From: Arthrobacter horti
Lineage (GTDB): Bacteria; Actinomycetota; Actinomycetes; Actinomycetales; Micrococcaceae
Direction of reading: 5' to 3'
Length of the DNA stretch: 64,000 nucleotides
Assembly (NCBI RefSeq): GCF_030731045.1
Contig: NZ_JAVALS010000001.1
Span: 496,001 to 560,000, forward strand
Both the position numbers and the translations under genes were made by a program. Below, piece by piece: positions 1 to 9,009 of this stretch (position 1 is its first letter; each line of letters opens with the position of its first letter). Below the pieces are notes generated by a model, which ran no database searches, had not been told where the DNA came from, and worked only from the letters and a program-made list of their open reading frames with translations.

Positions 1-748
1 GGTCGACGGCGCCCTGCGCCTCATGCCCGGTGTGATCGGCGCCGTCGACGGCTACCGCCAGCACTTCGAGTTCATCATCTTCGGCCACGTGCTGACGCTG
101 AACGTGCTCCTTCCGGCGCTGGTTCCGGCCGGCATCGTGTTCACCGTTCTGTTCACCTACCCGTGGATCGAGCGCTGGATCACCAAGGACGACCGCGAGC
201 ACCACGTGCTGGACCGCCCGCGCAACGCCCCGACCCGTACCGCCATCGGTGTGGCCGGCTTCATCTTCTACTGCGTGATGTGGGCCGCGGCCAGCTCCGA
301 CCTCATCGCCACGCACTTCAAGGTGTCGCTGAACGATGTGACCTACTGGCTCCGTGCCCTGTTCTTCATCGGCCCGGTCCTCGGTTTCATCGTCGCGAAG
401 CGTGTGGCCCTTGCCCTGCAGCGCAAGGACCGGGAGATCGCCCTGCACGGCCGCGAGACCGGCCGCATCGTGCGCCTGCCGCACGGTGAGTTCATCGAGG
501 TCCACGCCCCGCTCAACGACTACAAGCGCTACCGTCTGGTGTCCTTCGAGTCGCCCAAGCCGCTGCCGGCCCAGCCGAACTCCCACGGCGTGGTGGACCG
601 CAAGGAACGCCGTCGCGCGAAGTTCTCCACGTGGTTCTTCGAGGATCGGGTCGCCCCGATCACGCCCGCCGAGCTGGAGGCCGCGCACGCACACGGCCAC
701 CACGGTGAGGTCGAGTCCGGCGAAGAGACCAAGAGCCTGAGCCACTAG
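1..748 (+). CDS. qcrB: Cytochrome bc1 complex cytochrome b subunit QcrB, C-terminal part
   Basis: This is the 3' end of a gene entering from the left edge; the frame is open from base 2, so no start is visible. The visible part keeps C-terminal membrane helices of cytochrome b (around the GHVLTLNVLLPALVPAG stretch, then two more hydrophobic segments) followed by a long charged soluble tail ending in a His-rich region. That tail is characteristic of actinobacterial QcrB, which works in a bc1-aa3 supercomplex oxidising menaquinol and passing electrons to the cytochrome c oxidase. The oxidase genes lie just downstream on the opposite strand, although ctaE and qcrCA would be expected to the left of the window. 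The heme-ligating histidines are in the missing N-terminal part. Confidence 0.95.
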   Translation, partial: VDGALRLMPGVIGAVDGYRQHFEFIIFGHVLTLNVLLPALVPAGIVFTVLFTYPWIERWITKDDREHHVLDRPRNAPTRTAIGVAGFIFYCVMWAAASSDLIATHFKVSLNDVTYWLRALFFIGPVLGFIVAKRVALALQRKDREIALHGRETGRIVRLPHGEFIEVHAPLNDYKRYRLVSFESPKPLPAQPNSHGVVDRKERRRAKFSTWFFEDRVAPITPAELEAAHAHGHHGEVESGEETKSLSH

Positions 749-767
749 GCCAAGGTCTCCCCCGAAA

Positions 768-808
768 CGAAAGGCCCCTTCCAGAGATGATCTGGAAGGG
801 GCCTTTCG
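768..808 (+). terminator. Strong bidirectional terminator between qcrB and the GntR gene
   Basis: A perfect 18-bp stem (768-785 with 791-808) closes on a five-base loop, with A-rich bases before it. It sits between convergent genes and can serve both. Confidence 0.85.
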
Positions 809-873
809 CGTGCCCGGACACTGTCCCGTGAGAGCTGTGCTGTCGCCGGCCTGCCCGGTAGGAGCAGCCGGCC

Positions 874-1668
874 TTACGGCCGCGGCGGTGGGGCCGCGCG
901 GTAGTTGCGTGGGGACTTCTTGCCCTGCCGCTGCAGAGGAACGCGCAGGGAGTAGCGATCGGCGCGGTAATAGGACACTGAATAGTCCACCACGGTGTCC
1001 GCGACGTAGGCATGGCGCTGGATCTTCAGCAGGGGCGAGCCGATGTCCACCTTCAGCAGCGTCGCCACGGACGGGCTGGCTGCAGTCGCCTCCACGATGT
1101 CCTCACCCCAGTCCATGACGAGCCCGTAGCTGGCCTCCAGCTCGCCATAGAGGGAGACGGGCGCCTTCCCCGCGGTGATCCCGGGAGCCCGTGACGAGAG
1201 GATGAAGTTCTCATCGACGCTCATCGGTTCGTTGTCGGCCAGCAGCAGGCGGCGGAAGCGCACCACGGGTGTCCCCTCGGCGACCTCAAGCTCCCGCGCG
1301 AGGTGAGGATTGGATCGGATCTCCTCGAAGCTCAGAACCCGTGACGTGGGCACCATGCCGCGCCGCTGCATCTCCTCGCTGTAGGAGGTCAGCTTCAGCT
1401 GGAGGTCGACCTTGGGCCGGTGGACGAAGGTGCCCACTCCCACCATGCGGTCCACGATATTGTCACGGGCCAGAGAGTCGAGTGCTTGCCGGACCGTCAT
1501 GCGGGCCAGGCCGAAGCGGTCGCACAGGGCGCGCTCCGACGGCAGTTCCGTGCCCGGCTGGCAGCTGGTGTCGATGAAGGTCAGCAGAAGCGATTTGAGC
1601 TGCTCATAGAGCGGCACAGGGCTGTTCCGGTCAATCTCTCCGGCGATGGCTGAGGCGGCGGGGGGCAT
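874..1668 (-). CDS. GntR-family transcriptional regulator, HutC/UTRA type
   Basis: A 264-residue regulator with an N-terminal winged helix (residues about 18-82, including the LPSERALCDRFGLARMTVRQ recognition region) and a C-terminal UTRA effector-binding domain (about 90-245). UTRA regulators usually bind sugar phosphates, amino sugars or amino acids. It is transcribed divergently from ptsH with about 86 bp between the starts, and that space contains an inverted repeat, so control of ptsH and of itself is a reasonable inference. In Streptomyces the HutC-type regulator DasR controls PTS genes in response to glucosamine-6-phosphate; a DasR-like role is possible but not shown by sequence. The start ATG was chosen because the winged helix begins shortly after it. 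Confidence 0.85.
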   Translation of the reverse strand: MPPAASAIAGEIDRNSPVPLYEQLKSLLLTFIDTSCQPGTELPSERALCDRFGLARMTVRQALDSLARDNIVDRMVGVGTFVHRPKVDLQLKLTSYSEEMQRRGMVPTSRVLSFEEIRSNPHLARELEVAEGTPVVRFRRLLLADNEPMSVDENFILSSRAPGITAGKAPVSLYGELEASYGLVMDWGEDIVEATAASPSVATLLKVDIGSPLLKIQRHAYVADTVVDYSVSYYRADRYSLRVPLQRQGKKSPRNYRAAPPPRP

Positions 1669-1697
1669 CGGGTCTCCCTGAGGGCGGCGTGCGTCGG

Positions 1698-1737
1698 ACA
1701 GCTACTATTCTTATTCAGATAGCTGTACCGGTCTAAT
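1698..1737 (+). promoter_or_regulatory. Divergent promoter region with inverted repeat, probable GntR operator
   Basis: ACAGCTA (1698-1704) and TAGCTGT (1720-1726) form a perfect 7-bp inverted repeat with a 15-nt spacer, about two helical turns centre to centre. A possible ptsH promoter overlaps it: TTCTTA (1708-1713) and TCTAAT (1732-1737) spaced by 18 nt. GGTCTA at 1730-1735 resembles one half of the Streptomyces DasR site, but the other half is absent. Confidence 0.45.
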
Positions 1738-1754
1738 GAATCCGAGGAGAACAC

Positions 1755-2030
1755 GTGCCCGTTGTCCGTGCCCGAGTCACTGCCGCCATCGGGCTGCACG
1801 CCAGGCCAGCGGCGGAGTTCGTCCGTGCCGTGGCCGAGACGCTGCTGCCCGTCACCATCGCCAAGCCCGGGGAATCGCCAGTGGATGCAAGGTCCCTGCT
1901 CGAAGTGATGACTGCGGACTTCGCCTCCGGAACCGAGGTCGTGCTGGCCCTGGACGACCACGAGCACCCCTCCCCTGCCGCTCTGGCGAGCCTGGAGGGT
2001 CTGAAGGACCTTCTGGAGTCCCAGGGATGA
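1755..2030 (+). CDS. ptsH: HPr family phosphocarrier protein
   Basis: A 91-residue HPr, the usual size. The active-site His15 lies in IGLHARPA with Arg17 next to it; this histidine accepts phosphate from enzyme I and passes it to sugar-specific EIIA domains. A serine (Ser47, in ARSLLEVM) occupies the place of the regulatory Ser46 of Firmicutes, but the residues after it differ (Glu for Gly), so phosphorylation there is doubtful. The GTG start is preceded by GAGGAGA at 1744-1750. No ptsI lies in the window; the gene is monocistronic between a divergent GntR gene and a terminator. Confidence 0.93.
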   Translation: MPVVRARVTAAIGLHARPAAEFVRAVAETLLPVTIAKPGESPVDARSLLEVMTADFASGTEVVLALDDHEHPSPAALASLEGLKDLLESQG

Positions 2031-2035
2031 TGAAA

Positions 2036-2070
2036 ACCGCCGGGAGGCTCTGACGAGCCTTCCCGGCGGT
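2036..2070 (+). terminator. Terminator of ptsH
   Basis: ACCGCCGGGAGGCTC (2036-2050) pairs with 2055-2070 with one bulged base, loop TGAC, just after the ptsH stop. Confidence 0.75.
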
Positions 2071-2081
2071 CTTGATGCGAA

Positions 2082-2121
2082 ACGACGGCGGCGCCCTCCC
2101 GAAGGAGAGCGTCGCCGTCGT
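2082..2121 (-). terminator. Hairpin downstream of ctaF
   Basis: An 18-bp stem (2082-2099 with 2104-2121, one mismatch and one G-U pair, tetraloop CGAA) lies 22 bp past the ctaF stop. It probably ends the ctaC-ctaD-ctaF transcript; no clear U-run follows. Confidence 0.65.
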
Positions 2122-2143
2122 CGTTCAGCTGCGAAGCGGAGCG

Positions 2144-2545
2144 TCAGTGAGCGTGGTCACCGCGGCTGTACTCGAAGACCCAGCCGACCAGGGCCACGAC
2201 GGCCAGGCCGGCGGCCACGAACAGGATCCAGAAGCCGACCGCCAGGCCGAGGAACCCACCGGCGCAGGCGAGGCCCAGAACCAGCGGCCACCAGCTCCAG
2301 GGGCTGAAGTGCCCCTGCTCGCCGGCACCCTCATGGATCTCGGCGTCATCGCGGTCCTCGGGACGCATACCGACACGCTTGCCGGTGAAGCCGAGGTAAG
2401 CGCCGATCATGCCGGCCAGGCCGCCCACGAGCAGGATGCCCAGGATGCCGACCCACTCTTTCCAGTCGGTCAGGAAACCGTAGACGATGGAAACCGGGAC
2501 GAAGAAGAAGACGCCGGTTCCGAAGAGCCAGGATTCGATTTTCAC
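2144..2545 (-). CDS. ctaF: Cytochrome c oxidase subunit IV, actinobacterial type
   Basis: A 133-residue membrane protein with about four hydrophobic segments, starting [19 protein letters not shown]. It matches the small subunit IV found in actinobacterial aa3 oxidases, which helps assemble the bc1-aa3 supercomplex. The GTG start (2545-2543) overlaps the ctaD stop as GTGA, which indicates translational coupling; the frame is open further upstream but those codons lie inside ctaD and do not look like protein of this family. Confidence 0.9.
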   Translation of the reverse strand: MKIESWLFGTGVFFFVPVSIVYGFLTDWKEWVGILGILLVGGLAGMIGAYLGFTGKRVGMRPEDRDDAEIHEGAGEQGHFSPWSWWPLVLGLACAGGFLGLAVGFWILFVAAGLAVVALVGWVFEYSRGDHAH

Positions 2546-4227
2546 TTGGCTGCTCCCTTCGGTGCTGCGTGCGCGCCGGCCGGGGCGAGCTCCGGGTGGT
2601 GGAGGTCGAGAGCCGGACGCTCCGAACGGATGCGCGGGATGGACGTGAAGTTGTGACGCGGCGGCGGGCAGGACGTGGCCCACTCGAGCGAGGCACCGAA
2701 GCCCCACGGGTCATCCACGGTGACCTTCTTGTCACTGCGCCAGGTGATGTACACGTTCCAGAAGAACGGGATCAGGGAGGCGCCCAGGACGAAGGAGGAG
2801 ATGGTGGAGAACTGGTTCATGGCCGTGAAGCCGTCCTGCGGCATGTAGTCCGCGTAACGACGGGGCATTCCGAGAACGCCGAGCCAGTGCTGGATCAGGA
2901 AGGTGCCGTGGAAGCCCAGGAACAGGAGCCAGAAGTGGATCTTGCCGAGGCGCTCATTGAGCATCTTGCCCGTCCACTTCGGCCACCAGAAGTAGAAGCC
3001 GGCGAACATGGCGAACACCACGGTACCGAACACCACGTAGTGGAAGTGAGCCACCACGAAGTAGCTGTCGGACAGCTGGAAGTCCAGCGGCGGGGAGGAC
3101 AGGATGATGCCGGTCAGACCGCCGAAGAGGAAGGTGACCATGAAGCCGAGGCTCCAGAGCATCGGGGTCTCGAAGGTGATCGAGCCGCCCCACAGGGTTC
3201 CGATCCAGTTGAAGAACTTCACGCCGGTCGGAACGGCGATCAGCATCGTCATGAAGGAGAAGAACGGCAGCAGCACGGAGCCGGTCACGTACATGTGGTG
3301 GGCCCACACGGTGACGGACAGCGCGGCGATGGAGATGGTCGCGTAGACCAGGCCCTTGTAACCGAAGATCGGCTTGCGGCTGAAGACCGGGAAGATCTCG
3401 GAGACGATGCCGAAGAACGGCAGGGCGATGATGTAGACCTCGGGGTGGCCGAAGAACCAGAACAGGTGCTGCCAGAGGACCGCACCGCCGTTCTCCGGAT
3501 CGAAGATGTGAGCGCCGAAGCGGCGGTCGGCGCCGAGACCGAACAGAGCGGCAGCCAGCGGCGGGAAGGCCATCAGGACCAGGATCGCCGTGATCAGCGT
3601 GTTCCAGGTGAAGATCGGCATGCGCCACATGGTCATGCCCGGGGCACGCATGCAGATGATGGTGGTGATGAAGTTGACCGCGCCCAGGATGGTGCCGAAG
3701 CCGGAGAGGCCCAGGCCGAACACCCAGAGGTCACCGCCCACGCCCGGGGAGAACGTGGTGTTGGACAGCGGGGCGTAGGCGAACCAGCCGAAGGAGGCGG
3801 CACCCTGCGGGGTGATGAAGCCGGAGACGGCGATCGTGGAGCCGAACAGGAAGAACCAGAAGGCCAGCGCGTTCAGACGGGGGAAGGCGACGTCAGGGGC
3901 GCCGATCTGCAGCGGCATGATGACGTTCGCGAAGCCCGCGAAGAGCGGGGTGGCGAACATCAGGAGCATGACGGTGCCGTGCATGGTGAACAGCTGGTTG
4001 TACTGTTCCTTCGTCTGCAGGATCTGCATGCCGGGCTCGAAGAGCTCCGCACGGATGAGCAGCGCCATCACGCCGCCCAGGCAGAAGAAGATGAACGAGG
4101 CGATCAGGTACATGTAGCCGATCGTCTTGTGGTCGGTGGACGTGATCCAGTTGACCACGATCCGGCCCTTGGACTTCGGCACCACGGGTGCGTCCAGGAC
4201 CCCTGCGGGTTGAGTGTAGGTAGCCAC
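2542..4227 (-). CDS. ctaD: Cytochrome c oxidase subunit I, aa3 type
   Basis: A 561-residue, 12-helix catalytic subunit that reduces oxygen to water and pumps protons. All metal ligands are visible: His83 (TMHG) and His396 for heme a, His394 for heme a3 (VVAHFHY), and His261, His310 and His311 for CuB. Tyr265 in HPEVY is the residue cross-linked to His261 in this family. The C-terminal tail (about residues 510-561) is polar and proline-rich. The gene sits between ctaC (9-bp gap) and ctaF (4-bp overlap). Confidence 0.98.
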   Translation of the reverse strand: MATYTQPAGVLDAPVVPKSKGRIVVNWITSTDHKTIGYMYLIASFIFFCLGGVMALLIRAELFEPGMQILQTKEQYNQLFTMHGTVMLLMFATPLFAGFANVIMPLQIGAPDVAFPRLNALAFWFFLFGSTIAVSGFITPQGAASFGWFAYAPLSNTTFSPGVGGDLWVFGLGLSGFGTILGAVNFITTIICMRAPGMTMWRMPIFTWNTLITAILVLMAFPPLAAALFGLGADRRFGAHIFDPENGGAVLWQHLFWFFGHPEVYIIALPFFGIVSEIFPVFSRKPIFGYKGLVYATISIAALSVTVWAHHMYVTGSVLLPFFSFMTMLIAVPTGVKFFNWIGTLWGGSITFETPMLWSLGFMVTFLFGGLTGIILSSPPLDFQLSDSYFVVAHFHYVVFGTVVFAMFAGFYFWWPKWTGKMLNERLGKIHFWLLFLGFHGTFLIQHWLGVLGMPRRYADYMPQDGFTAMNQFSTISSFVLGASLIPFFWNVYITWRSDKKVTVDDPWGFGASLEWATSCPPPRHNFTSIPRIRSERPALDLHHPELAPAGAHAAPKGAAK

Positions 4228-4236
4228 GGCTGTCCC

Positions 4237-5109
4237 TTAGTTCTTTGCGTTCAGGTTCGGGTTGCGGTCGTACTTGTTGCCAAGCTCGCCCGTGTTGCCC
4301 TGCTGCTGGAGCTGTGCCATGTGGGCCTGGAACTCCGACTCGGAGACGACCTTCACGCGGAACAGCATCTCGGAGTGGTACTCACCGCAGAGCTCGGCGC
4401 ACTTACCGTCGTAAGTGCCTTCCTTGGTCGGCGTGAAGTCCATGTAGTTCGTCTTGCCCGGGATCATGTCGCGCTTCTGCAGGAAGGCGGGGACCCAGAA
4501 GGAGTGGATGACGTCACGGGAGTTCAGCTCAAGCTCGACGCTCTTGCCGACCGGCAGGTACAGCGTGGGGAGCTTGTCCTTGTCCACGTCGTTACCGGTC
4601 AGGTGCGCCTGGACGCCGCCTTCGTAGACGGCCGTCTTGACGACGTCACCCTGCTTGTAGTTGAAGTCCCAGGCCCACTGCTTGCCGCGGACGTCGATGA
4701 CGACGTCGGCCGGCTTGGAGCGGTCGTCGATGGCCTGCTGGTCACGATCCGTGAAGTAGAAGAAGACCAGGACCATGAACAGAGGAATGGTCAGGTAGAA
4801 GACTTCAAGCGGAAGGTTGTAGCTCAGCTGCTTGGGGAATCCGGTGGTGCCCTTGCGGCGCCGGTAGGCGATGATGCACCAGATGATCAGACCCCAGGTG
4901 ACGAAGCCAACGGCAATGGCGGCAATCCACGAGTTCACCCAGAGGTCGATGATGCGGCCAGTGTGGTTGGTGACGTCCTTGTCGGACGGCAACCACCCCC
5001 TGGCGACCTCCGATGAACATCCGGTCAATGCCAACGCGCCGGCCACGGCGACGCCGGTGATCGCCGTGATCTTCCCGCGTCGGCTGCCGGTTCGGTTCTG
5101 CGAACTCAC
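4237..5109 (-). CDS. ctaC: Cytochrome c oxidase subunit II
   Basis: A 290-residue lipoprotein: the signal peptide ends in LALTGC, with Cys31 as the lipidated residue. Two membrane helices follow (about residues 55-80 and 100-120), then the external CuA domain with His202, Cys237, Glu239, Cys241, His245 and Met248 (CAELCGEYHSEM). It receives electrons from the diheme cytochrome QcrC of the bc1 complex. The GTG start is preceded by AGGAAGG with suitable spacing. It is the first gene of ctaC-ctaD-ctaF, with its promoter somewhere in 5110-5219. Confidence 0.97.
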   Translation of the reverse strand: MSSQNRTGSRRGKITAITGVAVAGALALTGCSSEVARGWLPSDKDVTNHTGRIIDLWVNSWIAAIAVGFVTWGLIIWCIIAYRRRKGTTGFPKQLSYNLPLEVFYLTIPLFMVLVFFYFTDRDQQAIDDRSKPADVVIDVRGKQWAWDFNYKQGDVVKTAVYEGGVQAHLTGNDVDKDKLPTLYLPVGKSVELELNSRDVIHSFWVPAFLQKRDMIPGKTNYMDFTPTKEGTYDGKCAELCGEYHSEMLFRVKVVSESEFQAHMAQLQQQGNTGELGNKYDRNPNLNAKN

Positions 5110-5219
5110 AGACGGCCCTTCCTCTTTGTTTCAGCATGTGGCCCCGTTTTTTGGCACCACTGCGTTGAGTTTTACTACCCGATGTAGAGCTTACCGCTAG
5201 CCACGGTGTTTTGCTCACA

Positions 5220-5275
5220 CGACAGCCGTGTGCCCCGCACATTCTTGGATCGAATGGCGAGGCACACGGCTGTCG
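5220..5275 (-). terminator. Inverted repeat downstream of erpA
   Basis: CGACAGCCGTGTGCC (5220-5234) and its exact complement at 5261-5275 are separated by a 26-nt loop, starting 12 bp past the erpA stop. The long loop is unusual for an intrinsic terminator, so the role is uncertain; the rest of 5110-5219 should contain the ctaC promoter. Confidence 0.55.
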
Positions 5276-5287
5276 GGAGGAGAAGGC

Positions 5288-5668
5288 TCAGTGGAACGAG
5301 TCACCACAGGCGCAGGAGCCGCCCGCATTGGGGTTGTCGATCGTGAATCCCTGCTTCGAGATGGTGTCCTCGAAGTCGATGGAAGCACCGTTGAGGTACG
5401 GGACGCTCATCTTGTCCACCACCACCTCGACACCGTCGAAGTCACGTACGGCGTCGCCGTCCAGGATCCGTTCGTCGAAGTAGAGCTGGTAGATCAGGCC
5501 GGAGCAACCGCCGGGCTGCACGGCGACCCGCAAGCGGAGATCCGTACGGCCTTCCTGCTCCAGGAGGCTGCGGACCTTGTCCGCAGCCACATCACTGAGA
5601 TTGACCTCGTGGCTGGGAAGGCCGTCCTCGATGGTGACAGCGACGTTCTCGCTGGTGCTGGTGCTCAT
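5288..5668 (-). CDS. erpA: Iron-sulfur cluster insertion protein, HesB/IscA (ErpA) family
   Basis: A 126-residue A-type carrier with a short N-terminal extension. The three conserved cysteines are present: Cys55 in PGGCSG and Cys119/Cys121 in SCACGDSF. It carries Fe-S clusters to target enzymes. It is monocistronic and lies beside the cytochrome oxidase genes, a common arrangement in actinobacteria. Confidence 0.93.
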   Translation of the reverse strand: MSTSTSENVAVTIEDGLPSHEVNLSDVAADKVRSLLEQEGRTDLRLRVAVQPGGCSGLIYQLYFDERILDGDAVRDFDGVEVVVDKMSVPYLNGASIDFEDTISKQGFTIDNPNAGGSCACGDSFH

Positions 5669-5778
5669 GGCGCATACTCCTCTACACGGTGTCGTCCCAG
5701 GCCTGTCATGACCCGGACATCTCTCTCTATGCTACGGCGGATAGTCCCCTGCCTTAACACTTGTCTCAACGCGGATGC

Positions 5779-5800
5779 GGCCCGGGTTCTTCCCCGGGCC
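5779..5800 (-). terminator. Short GC-rich hairpin after the dipeptidase gene
   Basis: GGCCCGGG (5779-5786) and CCCGGGCC (5793-5800) form an 8-bp stem with loop TTCTTC, 9 bp past the stop. There is no U-run. Confidence 0.5.
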
Positions 5801-5809
5801 GGACCGGGA

Positions 5810-7219
5810 TCAGGCTCCCGCGTTCAGTGCGGCCAGCAGAAGCGCCTCGGCCAGCACGGCCTTGCGGAACTCCTCGATGTGCAGCGACTCGTTGGCGCTG
5901 TGAGCACGTGAGTCGGGATCCTCCACCCCGGTGACCAGGATCTGGGCCTCCGGGTAGATCTCCACGAGCTCGGCGATGAACGGGATGGACCCGCCGATGC
6001 CGGTGCCCACGGACTCCGTTCCCCAGGCCTGGGCCAGGGCACCCATCATGGTCCGGGCGGCCGGTGAATCCATGTCGACGGCGAAGGGGTTGCCCATCTC
6101 GCCCGGGGTGAAGGTCACCTGCGCGCCGAACGGGGCATTCGCTTCCACGTGCGCCCGGACCGCTTCCATCGCGGTGGCGGGATCCTGGCCTGGAGCGATG
6201 CGGAGGCTGAACTTGGCGCCGGCGACCGGCAGGAGCGTGTTGCTCGCAACGGCGATGCTGGGTGCATCGATGCCGATGATCGACAGCGCCGGCTTGGTCC
6301 AGATCCGGGAGGTGAGGCTCCCCTCCCCCGCCAGCGTCACGCCGTCGAGCACGGACGCATCGGCGCGGAAGTCCGCCTCCGGCATGTCGACGTCGGTCTC
6401 ATCGGTGGAGACCAGCCCGGCGATGGCGACGTTGCCCTTCTCATCATGGAAGGTGCTGATCAGGCGCGCCAGCAGAGTCGGCGCGTCCAGCACAGGACCG
6501 CCGAACATGCCGGAGTGCACGGCGTGATCCAGCACGCGGACTTCGATCACGCCGTCCACCAGGCCGCGGAGGCTCGTGGTCAGGGCGGGGATCCCCACCT
6601 TCCAGTTGCTGGAGTCGGCCACGACGATCACGTCGGCCGCGAGTTCGGCCTGGTGCTCCTCGAGGAACGCCCGGAACGTCGGCGAGCCGGCCTCCTCCTC
6701 GCCTTCGATGAAGAGGGTCACGCCCAGCCCGAAGTCCTTGCCCAGGACCTCGGCCACGGCCGCACTGGCGGCCATGTGAACCATGATCCCGGCCTTGTCA
6801 TCGGCGGCGCCACGCCCGTACAGGCGGCCATCACGTTCGACGGCGATGAACGGCTCCGAATTCCACAGGGCCGGATCCCCCGGCGGCTGGACGTCGTGGT
6901 GGGCGTAGAGGAGAACGGTCGGCTTGCCGGTCTCCGCAGGGCGGCGCGCGACGACGGCGGGCCCGCCGGGCGTGCCGTCCGCCTTAAGCGCGCGGTGGAT
7001 CCCCACCTCGGGGAAGCCGGCCGCGGTGGCCAGCGCGGCGACGGCGTCCGCACTGCGGTCCAGCTGGGCGGCGTCGAAGCTCGCCCAGGCGATGCCGGGG
7101 ATGGCGACGAGTTCCTTGAGAGTCGCCAGGGTGGAAGCGAAGGAGGCGTCGACGGCGGCGCGCAGTGCGTCGGCCTGTGGGCCTGCCACGGCCACGGGAA
7201 GTTCCTCGTGAGTTGTCAT
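5810..7219 (-). CDS. M20-family dipeptidase (metallopeptidase)
   Basis: A 469-residue protein of the M20/M25/M40 group. Metal ligands and catalytic residues are recognisable: His108 in LLYAHHDVQPPG, Asp140 in GRGAADDKAG, and the Glu cluster at 172-176 in IEGEEEAGS, followed by a dimerisation domain and a final metal-binding His in SRAHSANESLH near the C-terminus. Members hydrolyse dipeptides or N-acyl amino acids; the exact substrate cannot be told. The ATG chosen (MTTHEELPVA) sits 59 bp from the divergent DUF3043 gene; the frame is open for another 111 codons upstream, but that stretch overlaps the divergent gene and is Pro/Arg/Ala-rich without family similarity. Confidence 0.9.
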   Translation of the reverse strand: MTTHEELPVAVAGPQADALRAAVDASFASTLATLKELVAIPGIAWASFDAAQLDRSADAVAALATAAGFPEVGIHRALKADGTPGGPAVVARRPAETGKPTVLLYAHHDVQPPGDPALWNSEPFIAVERDGRLYGRGAADDKAGIMVHMAASAAVAEVLGKDFGLGVTLFIEGEEEAGSPTFRAFLEEHQAELAADVIVVADSSNWKVGIPALTTSLRGLVDGVIEVRVLDHAVHSGMFGGPVLDAPTLLARLISTFHDEKGNVAIAGLVSTDETDVDMPEADFRADASVLDGVTLAGEGSLTSRIWTKPALSIIGIDAPSIAVASNTLLPVAGAKFSLRIAPGQDPATAMEAVRAHVEANAPFGAQVTFTPGEMGNPFAVDMDSPAARTMMGALAQAWGTESVGTGIGGSIPFIAELVEIYPEAQILVTGVEDPDSRAHSANESLHIEEFRKAVLAEALLLAALNAGA

Positions 7220-7278
7220 GAGCCTAAGCCTAGTGCGCGGTGAGGAAGCCGGATGAGATCTCCGAGTATCCTTGGGGG

Positions 7279-7863
7279 GTGTTTGGACGTAAGAAGGAAG
7301 AGTCCCAGTCGCCCGCGGAGACGGAGGCCTCCCCCGGCACTTCCGTCGTCGGCAAGGGCGCGCCCACCCCGAAGCGCAAGGATCAGGAGGCCGCGCGGAA
7401 GCGGCCGCTGGTCCCCGAGGACCGGAAGGCCTCGAAGCAGGCCGAGCGGCTTGCCGTCGCCGAGCAGCGCTCCAAGGTGCGCATGGCCATGGAGACCGGC
7501 AACGAGCAGTACATGCCTGCCAGGGACAAGGGGCCGCAGAAGCGCTTCGCACGTGACTTCGTGGATTCCCGCTTCAGCGTTGGTGAGTTCCTGATGTTCG
7601 CGGCGCTGATCTTCGTGGTGGCTTCGCTCATCGTGCCGCAGCGCAGCGACGGGCAGTGGATCATCCTCGCCGCGTTCTGGGTCGTGTTCGCCGTGGTGTT
7701 CGTGGACACCTTCATCCTGAGCCGTCGGCTCAAGAAGGCCCTGAGCAAGAAGTTCGGCCAGGTGGAGCGCGGCACCGTCTGGTACGGCTCCATGCGGTCC
7801 CTGCAGTTCCGCAAGCTCCGCCTGCCCAAGCCGCTGGTCTCCCGCGGACAGCGCCCCGAGTGA
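7279..7863 (+). CDS. DUF3043 membrane protein
   Basis: A 194-residue protein starting at a GTG (VFGRKKEE). The N-terminal half is charged and probably cytoplasmic; two hydrophobic helices follow (FLMFAALIFVVASLIV and WIILAAFWVVFAVVFV), then a basic C-terminal tail. This organisation matches the actinobacterial DUF3043 family, whose function is not known. An upstream in-frame start at 7240 is possible, but family members start at the VFGRKK position. It is divergent from the dipeptidase, so the two promoters must overlap in about 60 bp. Confidence 0.85.
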   Translation: MFGRKKEESQSPAETEASPGTSVVGKGAPTPKRKDQEAARKRPLVPEDRKASKQAERLAVAEQRSKVRMAMETGNEQYMPARDKGPQKRFARDFVDSRFSVGEFLMFAALIFVVASLIVPQRSDGQWIILAAFWVVFAVVFVDTFILSRRLKKALSKKFGQVERGTVWYGSMRSLQFRKLRLPKPLVSRGQRPE

Positions 7864-7883
7864 CCGGGGCCTGAGCTGATGGA

Positions 7884-7925
7884 AAGGGCCGGGCCCGAAC
7901 CGTGAACGGTTCGGGCCCGGCCCTT
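7884..7925 (+). terminator. Long bidirectional terminator between DUF3043 and pyrD
   Basis: A near-perfect 42-bp palindrome: 20-bp arms 7884-7903 and 7906-7925 with a GA centre, placed between convergent genes. Confidence 0.85.
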
Positions 7926-7941
7926 CGACGTATCGGAGGCT

Positions 7942-9009
7942 TCAGGCGCGGAGCTTCGCGAGGCCCTTGTTGATGTGCCCGGCCCAGAACGGCCCCTCAT
8001 ACAGGAAGGCCGTGTACCCCTGGACAAGATTCGCCCCGGCGTCCAGGCGGGCCTGGACGTCCTCAGCCGTTTCGACGCCGCCCACGGAGATGATCACCAT
8101 CTCCGCCGGCACCTGCCCACGGAGGCGGCGCAGAACCTCGAGGGAACGGTGCTTCAGCGGTGCGCCGGAGAGCCCGCCTGCGCCACACGCCTCGACCTTG
8201 CCGGCCGGCGCGGTGAGGCCTTCGCGGCCGATCGTGGTGTTGGTGGCGATGATGCCGTCCAGGCCCAGATCGATGGCCAGCTGCGCGACGTCGTCGAGGT
8301 CCTGGTCGTTGAGGTCGGGGGCGATCTTCACGAGCAGGGGAACGTGCCGCCCCGCACTGCGGTCGGCCTCCTCAGCGACGGCGGCGAGGAGGGGACGCAG
8401 GGACTCCACGTTCTGCAGCAGGCGGAGGCCGGGGGTGTTCGGCGAACTGACGTTGACCACCAGGTAGTCGGCGTGTGGGGCGAGGGTCCGGGTGCTGATC
8501 AGGTAGTCGTCCACGGCGTGTTCGAGTTCCACGACCTTCGTCTTGCCGATGTTCACGCCGATCACCGGCCGCACGCCCGGGTACTTGCGAGCAAGGGCCG
8601 CACGCGCGGCGGCGATGCGCGGCGCGACGTCCGCGGCGCCGTCGTTGTTGAATCCCATGCGGTTGATGACCGCGCGGTCCTCCACAAGGCGGAACAAGCG
8701 CGGCTTCTCATTGCCGGGCTGTGCAGCACCGGTGATGGTGCCCGCTTCGATGTGACCGAAGCCCATGGCGGCCAGCGCCTCGATGGCCAGGCCCTCCTTG
8801 TCGAAGCCGGCCGCGAGACCGAAGGGGGAAGGGAAGTCCAGGCCGAGGGCACGTGTCCTGAGCAACGGACGCGGGCGGTTGATGCGGTGCAGCAGTCCCC
8901 CGGCCCCGGCCGTGTTGAAGAAGCGGATGGCCTGGTAGCCGATCCGGTGGGCCTTCTCCGGATCCATCCAGGAGAACGCGAGTCGGAAGACGGTGGGGTA
9001 AATGCGCAT
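7942..9009 (-). CDS. pyrD: Dihydroorotate dehydrogenase, quinone-dependent (class 2)
   Basis: A 355-residue enzyme that oxidises dihydroorotate to orotate with menaquinone as acceptor, the fourth step of pyrimidine synthesis. The N-terminal amphipathic helix (MRIYPTVFRLAFSWMDPEKA) that attaches class 2 enzymes to the membrane is present, as are FMN-binding FGLAAGFDKEG and the catalytic serine motif SSPNTPGLR. The gene is separate from the pyr operon at 54-63 kb. The start ATG at 9009 gives the standard class 2 N-terminus; a longer frame upstream is not family-like. Confidence 0.96.
   Translation of the reverse strand: MRIYPTVFRLAFSWMDPEKAHRIGYQAIRFFNTAGAGGLLHRINRPRPLLRTRALGLDFPSPFGLAAGFDKEGLAIEALAAMGFGHIEAGTITGAAQPGNEKPRLFRLVEDRAVINRMGFNNDGAADVAPRIAAARAALARKYPGVRPVIGVNIGKTKVVELEHAVDDYLISTRTLAPHADYLVVNVSSPNTPGLRLLQNVESLRPLLAAVAEEADRSAGRHVPLLVKIAPDLNDQDLDDVAQLAIDLGLDGIIATNTTIGREGLTAPAGKVEACGAGGLSGAPLKHRSLEVLRRLRGQVPAEMVIISVGGVETAEDVQARLDAGANLVQGYTAFLYEGPFWAGHINKGLAKLRA

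Noticed and set aside
2569-5016. Open reading frame of 815 codons on the plus strand opposite ctaD and ctaC
   Set aside because: It spans two real genes in reverse and reads as Asp/Glu/Gln-rich filler, a GC-bias artefact.
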